Origin: CAYPNF01 sp964411985
GTDB lineage: Bacteria > Verrucomicrobiota > Verrucomicrobiia > Limisphaerales > J093
Assembly (NCBI GenBank): GCA_964411985.1
Contig: CAYPNF010000053.1
Span: 1 to 54,343 of the forward strand
Direction: 5' to 3'
DNA: 54,343 nt
How positions within the stretch are numbered: the first letter of the stretch is position 1; the number at the start of each line of letters is the position of its first letter. Shown here piece by piece: positions 1-8,397 of the stretch. The translations under genes and the position numbers were made by a program. A model generated the notes under the pieces. It ran no database searches, was not told the DNA's origin, and saw only the letters and a program-made list of their open reading frames with translations.

Positions 1-61
1 GTTCGGCGACCCGCGAGGTGACGAGTACCTCGTAGAGCCCCGCAGCGATGTCCTCCCCCAT
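1..61 (-). CDS. N-terminal fragment of an unidentified gene (foreign DNA)
   Basis: On the minus strand an ATG at 59-61 opens a frame reading MGEDIAAGLYEVLVT up to the window edge. It starts 34 bases after the stop of the hydrolase fragment at 96, so the two would be neighbours in the source genome. The GLYE-LVT start resembles the N terminus of some actinobacterial helicase or phospholipase-D-like proteins, but 20 residues cannot prove it. The piece belongs to the very GC-rich stretch that ends near 445 and does not match the rest of the window. Confidence 0.3.
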   Translation of the reverse strand, partial: MGEDIAAGLYEVLVTSRVAE

Positions 62-95
62 GCCGCCAGCTTGGCCGATCAGACCGGGGTGCGTC

Positions 96-444
96 TCAGG
101 GGCGGCGGGGGCCGAGCCGCTCGACCAGGTGATCGGCGACGGCGGGGTGGTGGACCAGGCGGAGGTGGCCGACACCGGGGTGGTGGTGGACGGTCACGTT
201 CGGCGCCGCGCCGGCGGCCCGAGCGGGGGCGTCGGCACTGCGGGCGTGGACGAGGCCGTCGCCGAAGATGCGCTCGAGCGGGCCACCGAGCCCCGCCGTC
301 ACGTAGGTGTGGTGGGCGCCGGGGAGGGTCGTGGCGAGCAGGTCGGCCTCCGGGCGCCACCCGCGTGTGAGGTCGCGGATGCCCGGGCTGCGCAGGTCGA
401 GGAACGTGGCCAGGCCACGGGTCTCGGGGAGGCGGGTGGCGGTG
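96..444 (-). CDS. alpha/beta hydrolase C-terminal fragment (probable contaminant)
   Basis: About 115 residues in frame to a TGA at 96-98. The end reads like the last third of an actinobacterial alpha/beta hydrolase or lipase-like protein: a GDGLVHARSA stretch where the acidic residue of the triad would sit, then VHHHPGVGHLRLVHHP, whose GVGH carries the likely catalytic histidine, then VADHLVERL. The family call rests on these motifs only. The 5' part is missing: upstream the frame enters sequence that on the other strand is atpD. Very high GC, with long runs of G and C, sets it apart from the neighbouring genes. Most likely it is a chimeric contig end rather than a real neighbour of atpC. Confidence 0.5.
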
Positions 445-552
445 GCCGATACCGTTCGTGGGCTCAAAGAGATCCTGGAAGGGAAGCACGACGACATTTC
501 GGAGCAGAGCTTCTACATGAAGGGTGGCATCGAAGAGATTCAGGAGAAGTAG
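445..552 (+). CDS. atpD: F1 ATP synthase subunit beta, C-terminal fragment
   Basis: The last ~36 codons of the beta subunit of the F1 ATPase: ADTVRGLKEILEGK followed by an acidic stretch and EQSFYMKGGIEEIQEK, ending in TAG at 550-552. This is the family's usual C terminus (ETVRGFKEIL, then EQAFYMVG in well-known members). It is followed 33 bases later by atpC, the normal gene order. The frame stays open upstream only by chance: residues before about 440 are arginine/proline-rich nonsense from the GC-rich foreign piece, so the gene is cut by an assembly junction. The exact junction cannot be fixed to better than about ten bases. Confidence 0.85.
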   Translation, partial: ADTVRGLKEILEGKHDDISEQSFYMKGGIEEIQEK

Positions 553-585
553 GAGTTTGCTCACCATTCGATTGGAGCCGTACCT

Positions 586-996
586 ATGGCCGCAACGATG
601 AAGCTCGAAATCGTGACTCCGGAAGGAACGACCTGTTCCGAAGAGGTCGACATGGTCACTCTGCCCGGGCGCGAAGGCGAGATGGGCATCTATCCGCAGC
701 ACGTTCCCCTGATGACCCAGATTGTCCCGGGCGAGATCATCGTGCGGCGGGGTGGACAGGACTATTTCCTGGCGGTGGGCCCTGGTTTTGCCCGTATCAC
801 TGGGGATCATGTGGCCATATTGACTGATATGGCCCTGCGTGCCGATGACTTGGATGAGGCCAAGGCAGAGGAAGCTCGAAAGGCGGCGGAAGCCCGGTTG
901 AAGGAGCGAATGGGTTCCGAGGACGCCGCCGTCATGAACGCCGCGATCCTGAAGTCCATCGAGAACTTGCGAGGCCGACGCCGATTGCGCCAATAG
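586..996 (+). CDS. atpC: ATP synthase F1 subunit epsilon
   Basis: 136 residues, normal length for the epsilon subunit, which sits on the central stalk of the F1F0 ATP synthase and restrains ATP hydrolysis. The N-terminal beta-sandwich is clear: KLEIVTPEG at the start, then TLPGREGEMGIYPQHVPLMT, the highly conserved loop of the family, then GGQDYFLAVGPGFARI. The last ~45 residues are the alanine-, glutamate- and arginine-rich helical hairpin. Start ATG 586 gives MAATMKLEIV; the second ATG at 598 would also serve. It follows atpD by 33 bases, as the last gene of an atp operon. Confidence 0.95.
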   Translation: MAATMKLEIVTPEGTTCSEEVDMVTLPGREGEMGIYPQHVPLMTQIVPGEIIVRRGGQDYFLAVGPGFARITGDHVAILTDMALRADDLDEAKAEEARKAAEARLKERMGSEDAAVMNAAILKSIENLRGRRRLRQ

Positions 997-1085
997 CGGC
1001 CTTTCTCGGGGATAAGCGGCTTGGGGTCCTTTTTTGAGAGGCCGCTCCGGTCTGCCCTTGGGGGGATTCTTCCCCGGTGAACAAT

Positions 1086-2048
1086 ATGACTCCAACCGAC
1101 GGGGGTATAGCCAGGGAGCACGATCCTCTGGTCGATTCCTTTTCCACGCATCTTCAGACGGATCGAGGTGCTTCCCCTTATACGCAACGAAATTACACCC
1201 ACGCCCTGCGCGAGTTTGCCGATTGGTATCGTATGGAACGGGGAGCATCTCCGGCTTGGGTGGGACTGCAAAGGGATGATTTCCGCAGCTATTTGCGTAA
1301 CTTGGGGCGCATGCACATGAGTCGGGCGGCCATTCAGCTCCGCTTTAGCGCGCTTCGCACTTTTTATAAGTTCCTCATTCGAAGAGGATTGTTGATTCAG
1401 TCCCCCGTGCGCGAACTCTCCCTCCCCAAGCTCGAGAAGCGGCTGCCCAGGTTTCTGACTGGAGAGCAGGTTCTGGCGCTGTTACGGGCGCCGATGGTGG
1501 AGTGGGAATCGGTGCCTGAGGGAGAAGGGGCAGCTGAACACCGGATCCTCTTGCTCCGGGACGCGGCTATTCTGGAAGTGCTCTATTCCTGTGGGCTGCG
1601 CGTCAGCGAGATTTGTGGACTGCTGGCGGCGGACGTTCATTGGCAGGACCAATTGATCCGAGTCCGAGGCAAGGGGAGGAAAGAGCGCTTAGTCCCAGTG
1701 GGAACGCCGGCCTTGGAGGCGGTCAGGGCCTACTGGAAAAGCCTCGGCGCAGATCCTGGGGCGGGCATGCCGGTCTTTTTGGCTCAGCCCGATCATCCCG
1801 AACCCATCTATCCACGCCTCGTGCAGTTGCGCCTGAAACACTATCTCTCCTCCGCTGGCTTGGACCCCGAATTGACTCCGCATAAGCTCCGCCACAGTTT
1901 CGCCACTCATTTGCTGGATGCTGGTGCCGACTTGCGCAGTGTCCAGGAGTTGCTCGGTCATGCGCACCTGTTGACCACGCAGGTCTATACCCACCTCACG
2001 ACGGACCGCCTCAAGAAGGTTTATGACAGCGCCCACCCAAGGGCGTGA
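1086..2048 (+). CDS. tyrosine recombinase XerC/XerD family
   Basis: Site-specific recombinase, probably the chromosome-dimer-resolving Xer type. An N-terminal SAM-like core-binding domain (residues ~15-105) precedes the catalytic domain. All catalytic residues are present, counted from ATG 1086: R172 in GLRVSE, K196 in RGKGRKER, H266 and R269 in HKLRHSFATH, H292 in LLGHAHL and the nucleophile Y301 in TQVYTHL. The 320 residue length is typical of Xer proteins. A GTG at 1077 is an alternative start; ATG 1086 has GGTGA just upstream. It lies alone between atpC and ftsB, not next to any mobile element, which favours a housekeeping XerC/D over an element integrase. Which of XerC or XerD cannot be told from sequence alone. 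Confidence 0.9.
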   Translation: MTPTDGGIAREHDPLVDSFSTHLQTDRGASPYTQRNYTHALREFADWYRMERGASPAWVGLQRDDFRSYLRNLGRMHMSRAAIQLRFSALRTFYKFLIRRGLLIQSPVRELSLPKLEKRLPRFLTGEQVLALLRAPMVEWESVPEGEGAAEHRILLLRDAAILEVLYSCGLRVSEICGLLAADVHWQDQLIRVRGKGRKERLVPVGTPALEAVRAYWKSLGADPGAGMPVFLAQPDHPEPIYPRLVQLRLKHYLSSAGLDPELTPHKLRHSFATHLLDAGADLRSVQELLGHAHLLTTQVYTHLTTDRLKKVYDSAHPRA

Positions 2049-2246
2049 GGGCGTTTGCTTTTTCGGAAGGTGAGTTGGCCCTTGGTGTGTGGGCTGGATC
2101 CGCAGCCGGGGAGGGGAGGGCCCCGCTTTGAGTCCTGGATGATTGCCCAACTCAACCCGACCGCGAACAGTCAGCGACGAAGTAGTGGCGTTGTCTCCCT
2201 AACCTTGGTAATGTCCGGCCCTGGAATGCTGAGTTAAGCCGACCAC

Positions 2247-2582
2247 GTGAACGTCGATAGCACATGGAGTAAGTTGAGCCGGGTTATCCTGGTGCTTTTG
2301 TTTATGGTCAGTGTCCTGCTGGTCGGGGTGTGGTACCTACCCCTCATCCGACAGAACGAGGCCATGCGCAAGGAAGACCTGCGGTTGGACGGCGAGATCC
2401 GTAAAGAGGAGGACATCGTGCGGGGCCGCAAGGCAACCATCGACGCGCTGAAGAACGATCCCAAGACCGTGGAAAGGTTGGCTCGGGAGAAACTGGGGTT
2501 GGCCAGAACGGGAGAGACGGTTGTCCATTTTGAGGCGCCTTGGACGAACCCTCCCCCGACGGTTGTGGGTAGGACCAACTAG
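2247..2582 (+). CDS. FtsB/DivIC-like cell division protein
   Basis: 111 residues with one membrane segment (residues ~11-31, VILVLLFMVSVLLVGVWYL), followed by a charged coiled coil (residues ~35-68) and the short C-terminal motif DPKTVERLAREKLGLARTGE, the hallmark of septum formation initiator proteins (FtsB/DivIC). Such proteins bridge FtsL and FtsQ at the division site. Only a GTG start (2247) is available upstream of the membrane segment. The last four bases overlap the end of frr on the other strand, so the two genes converge without space for a separate terminator. Confidence 0.85.
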   Translation: MNVDSTWSKLSRVILVLLFMVSVLLVGVWYLPLIRQNEAMRKEDLRLDGEIRKEEDIVRGRKATIDALKNDPKTVERLAREKLGLARTGETVVHFEAPWTNPPPTVVGRTN

Positions 2583-3151
2583 ACGGTCATGATCTCCTTC
2601 TCTTTGGTCGCCAGGTGAGCGTCCAGCTTGCCGATGTATTGGTCCGTGAGCTTCTGGACCTCTTTCTCGGCATGCTTCTCGTCGTCCTCCGGCACACCGG
2701 CGTCTTTCATGGCTTTCTTGAGGTGCTCCATGGCATCCCGGCGCACGTGGCGGATCGCCACTCTGGCGTCTTCCGTCATCTTCCGGATGATCTTGGTGAA
2801 TTCGACACGCCGCTCCGTGCTCAGCTCGGGAATGACGACGCGCAGGCACTTCTTGTCCACTTGCGGATTCAGGCCCAAGTTGCTCTTCTGAATCGCCTTG
2901 TCCACCGCATGGATCGTTCCCAGGTCCCACGGTTGGATCAAAATCAGGCGCGGTTCCGGGCAGGTGATCCCCGCAAGTTCACGGATGCGCATCTGGGCGC
3001 CATAGACATCCACCATGATGTTCTCGACCAATCCCGCTGAAGCCTTGCCCGTGCGCACTCCCGCGAATTCGTTCAGAAGGACCTGTTCGGTCTTGATCAT
3101 CTTCTCTTCCGTCTCCATCAGAATCTCATCAGGGTCCAGTTGTGTAGCCAT
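2579..3151 (-). CDS. frr: ribosome recycling factor
   Basis: 190 residues, the usual size of RRF, which splits post-termination ribosomes together with EF-G. Conserved stretches include RTGKASAGLVENIMVDVYGA near the N terminus, ITCPEPRLILIQPWD in the beta domain, and VVIPELSTERRVEFTK followed by RVAIRHVRRDAMEHLKK in the helical domain. It follows pyrH by 54 bases on the same strand, the common pyrH-frr order. The expected rpsB-tsf upstream of pyrH is absent here; the sulfate operon lies there instead. Confidence 0.97.
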   Translation of the reverse strand: MATQLDPDEILMETEEKMIKTEQVLLNEFAGVRTGKASAGLVENIMVDVYGAQMRIRELAGITCPEPRLILIQPWDLGTIHAVDKAIQKSNLGLNPQVDKKCLRVVIPELSTERRVEFTKIIRKMTEDARVAIRHVRRDAMEHLKKAMKDAGVPEDDEKHAEKEVQKLTDQYIGKLDAHLATKEKEIMTV

Positions 3152-3205
3152 AGATAGGGATTGGTTGGTTGTGAGGCTATTTATAGCCGCGTCCCGGCCC
3201 GTAAG

Positions 3206-3925
3206 TCAACTTGTCACCAAGGTGCCAATCTTTTCGCCCAAAACCACTCGCCTGATGTTCTTGCGTTTGAAGAAGTCGAAAACAATGATCGGCATGTCGT
3301 TGTCCATGCAGAGAGAGAAGGCGGTGGCGTCCATGACCTTCAGCTGGCGCTGCAATGCGTCCGCATAAGCGATGCGATCGAAGCGCTTGGCCTTGGGGTT
3401 CTTCATGGGATCGCTATCGTAAATCCCGTCCACTTTGGTGGCTTTCAGGATGACTTCAGCGCCAATTTCGTTGGCCCGCAACGCCGCGGCCGTATCGGTC
3501 GAAAAATAGGGATTTCCCGTGCCACCCCCAAAGATGACCACCCGCCCATGCTCCAGATGTCGGACGGCGCGGCGGCGGATGAAAGGTTCAGCGACCTGGG
3601 ACATGGCGATGGCGCTCTGCACCCGGGTGGCCACTCCCAGCTTTTCCAGCGCATCTTGGAGCGCCAGGGAGTTGATCACTGTGGCGAGCATCCCCATGTA
3701 ATCGCCCGTGGCCCGTTCGATTCCCTTTTCCATCCCGCTCACCCCGCGGAAAATGTTGCCACCCCCCACCACGATCACGATCTCTACCCCCAAGTCCCGT
3801 ACCTCTTTGATGTCCGCCGCCATGTTGCGCAGGATCTCCGCTGAGATTCCGGCTCCGCCGTCACCCAGGGCTTCTCCGCTCAGTTTCAAGAGGATCCGAC
3901 GGTACTTTGGGGTCTGTTTCTTCAT
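3206..3925 (-). CDS. pyrH: UMP kinase
   Basis: 239 residues from ATG 3925 (MKKQTPKYRRILLKLSGEAL). Bacterial UMP kinase phosphorylates UMP to UDP, the step after OMP decarboxylase in pyrimidine synthesis. Amino-acid-kinase signatures are complete: KLSGEALGD at the N terminus, IVVGGGNIFRG, ALQDALEKLGVATRVQSA, FGGGTGNPYFSTDTAAALRA for the ATP/UMP site and LKATKVDGIYDSDP. A longer in-frame start at 4000 adds 25 unconserved residues and is unlikely. It is first gene of a pyrH-frr pair. Confidence 0.97.
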   Translation of the reverse strand: MKKQTPKYRRILLKLSGEALGDGGAGISAEILRNMAADIKEVRDLGVEIVIVVGGGNIFRGVSGMEKGIERATGDYMGMLATVINSLALQDALEKLGVATRVQSAIAMSQVAEPFIRRRAVRHLEHGRVVIFGGGTGNPYFSTDTAAALRANEIGAEVILKATKVDGIYDSDPMKNPKAKRFDRIAYADALQRQLKVMDATAFSLCMDNDMPIIVFDFFKRKNIRRVVLGEKIGTLVTS

Positions 3926-4061
3926 AATGCGGCTATGGGCTGATTTGACATCGGGCCGATCCCAAGCGGATCTCCTGCAAGGTTCCGTACAGGGACACAT
4001 GGAGGGTCCTTTGGCGACCCTATCCCAGCCCGGGTGGTTCTAGCAACCGGCGGCGATGCCG

Positions 4062-5080
4062 TCAAATGTTCTCGGCGATCGTGGGAGGCGGTGTATAAGT
4101 CGAATCCATCTCCGGAGTAAGCGAAGCTCTCTCCGTCGCCAACACCCGGTACTGTTTGATCTGGAAGGAAACCTCCCGATCATCCCCTAATCCTTGCTGC
4201 GCGTATTCTTCTTTCGTCATCCGCGCCCGAATGACCAACTTGGAAGGCAGCTCCAGCTCCAGCCTCAACATCGTCCCCAAAAAGAACGTGTGCCGCAACA
4301 CCGCCCGGTACCGGTGCTGCGTCAAATCGGTCGATACCTGTACCGCGTAAGGACGAAAGCCGATCCTCATCCGTTGCCCATCCGGCTGGCCTTCTGCCGG
4401 AAACTCCAAACCTCCCACCCCGGCAATTCCGGCGCGAACTTCGGTCTCCAGTACGTTCATGACCCCAATGAACCTCGCCACGAATTCATTGGCTGGGTGT
4501 TCATACACCTCCCGTGGCGTGCCGATTTGTTCCAGGTTGCCTCGGGAGAAAATCACGATGCGGTTCGCTACCTCCATCGCTTCTTCCTGGTCGTGTGTCA
4601 CGAAGATCGTGGTCAGCCTCAGTTCGTGGTGCAGCCGGACCAACCACTCGCGCAGTTCCTGTCGAATCTTGGCATCGACGGCCCCAAACGGCTCGTCCAG
4701 CAGCAGCACGCTCGGCTTGGGAGCCAACGCCCGGGCGATCGCCACCCGCTGCCGCTGCCCGCCGGAGAGTTGGTGCGGATACCGCTTTTCCAGGCCCTCC
4801 AACCCGAGGAGTTTCAGGAGCTCTGCCACCCGCGCCTCGAGGTCGGCTTTCTTCCACTTCTTGATCTTGAGTCCAAAGGCGATGTTCTTGAACACGGTCA
4901 TGTTCTTAAACAAGGCGTAGTTCTGAAAGACGAACCCGATGTTCCGCTGTTGAACCGACAGATCATTCACCCGCCTGCCGCCGATATGAATGTCTCCTTC
5001 GGTCGGCATCTCCAGCCCGGCCATCATGCCCACCACCGTGGTCCTGCCGCCGCCCCCGGGCCCCACGCAGGCCCACAATT
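4062..5080 (-). CDS. cysA: sulfate ABC transporter ATPase, broken at its 5' end by a gap
   Basis: ATP-binding subunit of a sulfate/thiosulfate importer, missing roughly the first 30 residues. Visible in order: a degraded Walker A (GPGGGGRTT, with R in place of the catalytic K and G in place of S), Q-loop in FVFQNYALF, ABC signature LSGGQRQRVAIARAL, Walker B VLLLDEP, switch histidine in FVTHDQEEA, and a CysA-type C-terminal TOBE-like domain starting with RFIGVMNVLE. It is the last gene of binding protein-cysT-cysW-cysA. The odd Walker A lies within about 40 bases of the N run, so sequencing or joining errors at a contig end are the likeliest cause, rather than a dead transporter. Confidence 0.9.
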
Positions 5081-5090
5081 NNNNNNNNNN
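5081..5090. other. assembly gap (ten N) inside an ABC ATPase gene
   Basis: Ten N bases. A round number of N is usually a placeholder of unknown size. The reading frame is not preserved across it, and both sides encode a Walker A motif, so the flanks are not two parts of one intact gene. Confidence 0.98.
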
Positions 5091-5430
5091 GAGCCCGGGT
5101 TTCACGTTCGCTCTTGTTGATGCCCGAGAGCGTGAGCGGCAACGTCACATTCTTGATCGCCGTTGCCCACGGCATGAGCGTCGGTTCCTGGAAGACAAAG
5201 CCGAGGTCGCGTATCGGCCGGCCTGACGCATCGTAGGTTGCTGTCGGCCAGTCGATCGTGCCGGCGGATGGTTCGCCGAGGCCGGCGATCATGCGCAGCA
5301 CCGTGGTCTTGCCGCCGCCACTGGGCCCCAGCAAGGCCAGCAATTCATCGTCCTCGACGTTGAAGCTGACCCCATTGACGGCAGCAACGCCTCCAAACCT
5401 TTTGCTGATTCCGTTCAACGAAATACTCAT
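5091..5430 (-). CDS. ABC transporter ATPase, N-terminal fragment (chimeric cysA start?)
   Basis: 112 residues from ATG 5430, seven bases after the cysW stop, cut by the gap. The first ~38 residues (MSISLNGISKRFGGVAAVNG, then VEDDELLALLGPSGGGKTT) could be the true start of cysA. From Walker A on, the text changes: TIDWPTATYDASG, then GFVFQEPTLMPWATAIKNV, is the pattern of NitT/TauT/SsuB-type ATPases (nitrate, sulfonate, taurine uptake), not CysA. CysA already supplies its own Walker A and Q-loop on the other side of the gap. I infer that a read or contig from another ABC ATPase was joined at the conserved Walker A stretch. An alternative is a real second ATPase gene, with a larger missing segment. 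Confidence 0.7.
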
Positions 5431-5436
5431 ATCGGG

Positions 5437-6336
5437 TTATTCCGAGGCAGGTGTTGCCTGCTCCGCTTTTTCATAATCGCGTTCGGTTCGCCATTCCAGG
5501 TACGTCTTGATGGCAAGCGTGACGAGGGCGAGGAGCGCCAGGAGGCTGGCGACGGCGAACGCCCCCGCGCTGTTGTATTCCTGGTAGAGTTTCTCCACTC
5601 GGAGCGGCATCGTGTCCGTCAGCCCGCTGACGCGCCCTGAAACCACGAAGACAGCCCCGAACTCGCCCATGGCCCGGGCATTGCAGAGGATGACTCCGTA
5701 GAGAAGACCCCATTTGACCGAGGGGAGCGTCACATGCCAGAACGTCTGCCAGGCGCTCGCCCCCAGGGTCATCGCCGCCAACTCCTGTTCGGATCCAACC
5801 GCCTGCATGACCGGGATCAACTCCCGAGCCACAAAAGGGAAGGTCACGAACACCGTCGCCAGCACGATGCCAGGCGTGTCAAAAATGATCTTGATGCCAT
5901 GCTCGTCGAACCACTTGCCAAAGTAACCCTGCGCGCCGAACAGAATGACCAGCATCAGGCCTGAAACCACGGGGGACACCGAAAAGGGGAGGTCGATCAG
6001 CGTAATCAACAAAGACTTGCCGCGAAACTCGAACTTGGCGACTGCCCACGCGGCGGCCAGGCCGAAGACCACATTCAAGGGGACCGCAATCGCTGCCACC
6101 TGAGCCGTCAGCCGGATGGCAGCCAGAGTGTCGGGGTCGGTGAGCGACCGGAAGTAGAAGCTCCAACCCTTGGCAAACGCCTGGGCGAAAACGTTGGCGA
6201 GGGGTAACAAGAGAAAGACCAGGGCGAAGAGCAGGGCAATCGAGATGAGTGTCCACTTGACCCAAGGCGCTTCCTCTGAGCCCCTTCGGGAGGCTGTGGT
6301 GCGCAGTGGTTTCGCCTTTTTCGCAGTACCTGCCAT
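5437..6336 (-). CDS. cysW: sulfate ABC transporter permease CysW
   Basis: 299 residues from ATG 6336, chosen because AGGAG overlaps the cysT stop seven bases upstream. A start ten codons further upstream (6366) lies inside cysT. It has six predicted membrane segments and the binding-protein-dependent permease EAA loop (EQELAAMTLGASAWQTFWHVTLPSVKWGLL split over ~30 residues), through which it contacts CysA. The C-terminal part with ARAMGEFGAVFVVSG is typical of CysW, the second permease of sulfate/thiosulfate importers. It follows cysT by five bases, so the two are translationally coupled. Confidence 0.93.
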   Translation of the reverse strand: MAGTAKKAKPLRTTASRRGSEEAPWVKWTLISIALLFALVFLLLPLANVFAQAFAKGWSFYFRSLTDPDTLAAIRLTAQVAAIAVPLNVVFGLAAAWAVAKFEFRGKSLLITLIDLPFSVSPVVSGLMLVILFGAQGYFGKWFDEHGIKIIFDTPGIVLATVFVTFPFVARELIPVMQAVGSEQELAAMTLGASAWQTFWHVTLPSVKWGLLYGVILCNARAMGEFGAVFVVSGRVSGLTDTMPLRVEKLYQEYNSAGAFAVASLLALLALVTLAIKTYLEWRTERDYEKAEQATPASE

Positions 6337-6341
6337 GACGT

Positions 6342-7166
6342 CTACTCCTGGAACCGGCTTGCCCACACCTCGAGCGCGTTGACGATGGCAAGGATCACGA
6401 AAGAGAGCACCAGCAGCACTGCGGCAATGGCCGTCGCGCCCAGGTAATTGTACTCTTCCAGCCGGATCACGATCAGGTAGGGAGCAATCTCTGTTTTGAA
6501 AGGGATGTTGCCGGAAATGAAGACGATGGAGCCGTATTCACCCACCGCCCGGGCAAATGCCAGGGCAAACCCGGTGATGATGGTGGGCGCCAGGGTGGGG
6601 GCGAGGATGCTCCAGAACGTGCGAAGTCGACTGGCTCCCAGGCTCGCGGCCGCTTCCTCCACTTCCCGTTCCAGGTTCGCCAGGACTGGTTGCAGTGTGC
6701 GCACGGCGAAAGGCATCCCCACAAAGGTCAAGGCAATCACCACCCCCAACGGAGTGAAGGCGCCCTTGAAACCCAGCGGCGAGAGGTATTGCCCCAGCCA
6801 GCCGTTGTCCGCAAAAAGGTTCGACAACGTGAGTCCCGCAACGGCCGTGGGAAGGGCGAACGGAAAATCAACCAGGGCGTCGATGATGGACCGTCCCGGG
6901 AACTGGTAGCGCACCAACACCCACGCGAGGAGCGTGCCAAACACCGCGTTGATCAGGGCTGCCCAGAAGGCGGCGCTGAACGTGAGACGATAGGCTGCCA
7001 GCGCACGTTCGTCCGTGATCAGTTCCCAGAATTCACGCCAGGTGAGTTCAAAAGTCTTCAGGAAAAGCCCAGCAATCGGGATGAGTACAATCGCGCCGAG
7101 ATAAAACACCGTGTACCCCATTGTGAGGTTGAAACCCGGCAAGGCGTTGAATTTCTTCTGTGACAT
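6342..7166 (-). CDS. cysT: sulfate ABC transporter permease CysT (CysU)
   Basis: 274 residues with six membrane segments. The short N terminus FNALPGFNLTMGYTVFYLG is characteristic of CysT, as are the FPFALPTAVAGLTL stretch and the EAA loop EREVEEAAASLGASRLRTFW. GFALAFARAVGEYGSIVFISGN follows near the C terminus. It starts 29 bases after the stop of the sulfate-binding protein gene. Together with CysW it forms the membrane channel of the importer. Confidence 0.95.
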   Translation of the reverse strand: MSQKKFNALPGFNLTMGYTVFYLGAIVLIPIAGLFLKTFELTWREFWELITDERALAAYRLTFSAAFWAALINAVFGTLLAWVLVRYQFPGRSIIDALVDFPFALPTAVAGLTLSNLFADNGWLGQYLSPLGFKGAFTPLGVVIALTFVGMPFAVRTLQPVLANLEREVEEAAASLGASRLRTFWSILAPTLAPTIITGFALAFARAVGEYGSIVFISGNIPFKTEIAPYLIVIRLEEYNYLGATAIAAVLLVLSFVILAIVNALEVWASRFQE

Positions 7167-7195
7167 CCCGCTGGAGGTGCTGCGCTAGACGGAGT

Positions 7196-8350
7196 TTACG
7201 GGGCTGGTTTGGCCGCCCGCCCAGCCTTGCTCTGTCCAGTGATCCGGTCAAAAAGTGCTCCATCTGCGAAATGATCCTGATGCGCTTGCTTCCAGCCGCC
7301 AAACACCTCCTCAATCGTGAACAGCTTCACGGCAGGAAACTGTTGGGCGAACCGGTCCAAGACCGGCTTCGAACGAGGCCGGTAGTAGTGCTTGGCCGCA
7401 ATTTCCTGACCTTGCTCGGTGTACAGAAACTCCAGGTAGGCCTTGGCGATCTCCAGGGTGTTGCGCTTTGTTACCACCCGGTCCACCCAGGTCACCGGCG
7501 GTTCCGCCAGAATGCTCACCGAAGGCATCACCACTTCAAAATTCCCCGACCCCACCTCTTTCAGGGCCAGAATGGCTTCGTTTTCCCAAGTCAGCAGCAC
7601 GTCCCCAATGCCTCTCTGGACAAAGGTGGTCGTCGCGGCTCGAGCTCCCGTGTCCAGGATGGGTACGTTGGCAAACAGCGCGCCTACAAACTCCGCAGCC
7701 TTGGCATGGTCTTCCGAGCGTTTGTACTCGTATCCGTAAGCCGCCAGGTAGTTCCACCGTGCCCCGCCAGAGGTCTTCGGGTTGGGCGTAATCACGGATA
7801 CCTTCGGCTTAACCAGGTCGGACCAGTCCTTGATCTGTTTCGGATTCCCTTTCCGCACAAGGAAGATGATGGTGGACGTGTAGGGGCAGCTCTTGAACGG
7901 CAGACGCTTCTCCCAATCCGGCGCGATCGATTTGGCCTTGTCCGCGATCGCATCAATGTCATGCGCCAAGGCCAGGGTCACCACGTCCGCCTCCAGGCCA
8001 TCAATCACCGCCCGAGCCTGCTTTCCCGATCCGCCATGCGATTGTCGGATGGTGAGTTTGCCGCCGTGCGCCGCCTTCCACTGTTCGCTGAAGACTTTGT
8101 TCACGTCCAGGTACAATTCCCGAGTCGGGTCGTAGGACACGTTCAGGAGGGTGGTTTCCGCAGCTTGGACGGCCATCACGGAAGCGGCACAGACGATGGC
8201 CCCGTGCGCGAGCGAACGAGCCAAAGCCACTCTTCCGCCGAAACCTTCATCTCGGCCAGCGTGGATGAGGAACAGGCTTCGAAGGCGTTTGGCCAATCTC
8301 GCCCAAATCATCGCCAGCACTGGGATAAGGGAAAACGGCATACGTTGCAT
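7196..8350 (-). CDS. sulfate-binding protein of the ABC importer
   Basis: Periplasmic substrate-binding protein of the Sbp/CysP family, first gene of the operon. The mature part begins after AASVMAVQAAETT (residues ~55-68) and carries the family's signatures NVSYDPTRELY, SHGGSGKQARAVIDGLEADVVTLAL, and NPKTSGGARWNYLAAYGY. At 384 residues it is some 40 longer than usual because the frame starts with a basic, unconserved stretch. A GTG at 8230 would give an ordinary signal peptide (VALARSLAHGAIVCAASVMAVQA) and may be the true start. Sbp and CysP cannot be distinguished here. Confidence 0.93.
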   Translation of the reverse strand: MQRMPFSLIPVLAMIWARLAKRLRSLFLIHAGRDEGFGGRVALARSLAHGAIVCAASVMAVQAAETTLLNVSYDPTRELYLDVNKVFSEQWKAAHGGKLTIRQSHGGSGKQARAVIDGLEADVVTLALAHDIDAIADKAKSIAPDWEKRLPFKSCPYTSTIIFLVRKGNPKQIKDWSDLVKPKVSVITPNPKTSGGARWNYLAAYGYEYKRSEDHAKAAEFVGALFANVPILDTGARAATTTFVQRGIGDVLLTWENEAILALKEVGSGNFEVVMPSVSILAEPPVTWVDRVVTKRNTLEIAKAYLEFLYTEQGQEIAAKHYYRPRSKPVLDRFAQQFPAVKLFTIEEVFGGWKQAHQDHFADGALFDRITGQSKAGRAAKPAP

Positions 8351-8366
8351 ATCTTACCAGACAAAA

Positions 8367-8397
8367 GGCATTTCGTCTCCAAGTATTTGCGAATGCC
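8367..8397. promoter_or_regulatory. inverted repeat upstream of the sulfate operon
   Basis: GGCATTTCG (8367-8375) and CGAATGCC (8390-8397) form a near-perfect inverted repeat with a one-base bulge, 17 to 47 bases ahead of the ATG of the binding-protein gene. The sequence further upstream (8430-8480) is the most AT-rich part of this spacer and probably holds the promoter. The repeat could be an operator or a 5' leader hairpin. I see no known sulfur riboswitch core here. Confidence 0.35.

Noticed and set aside
79..1248. 389-residue ORF on the minus strand over atpC and the contig start
   Set aside because: It runs through the chimeric junction and antisense to atpC, with proline/arginine-rich text and no motif.
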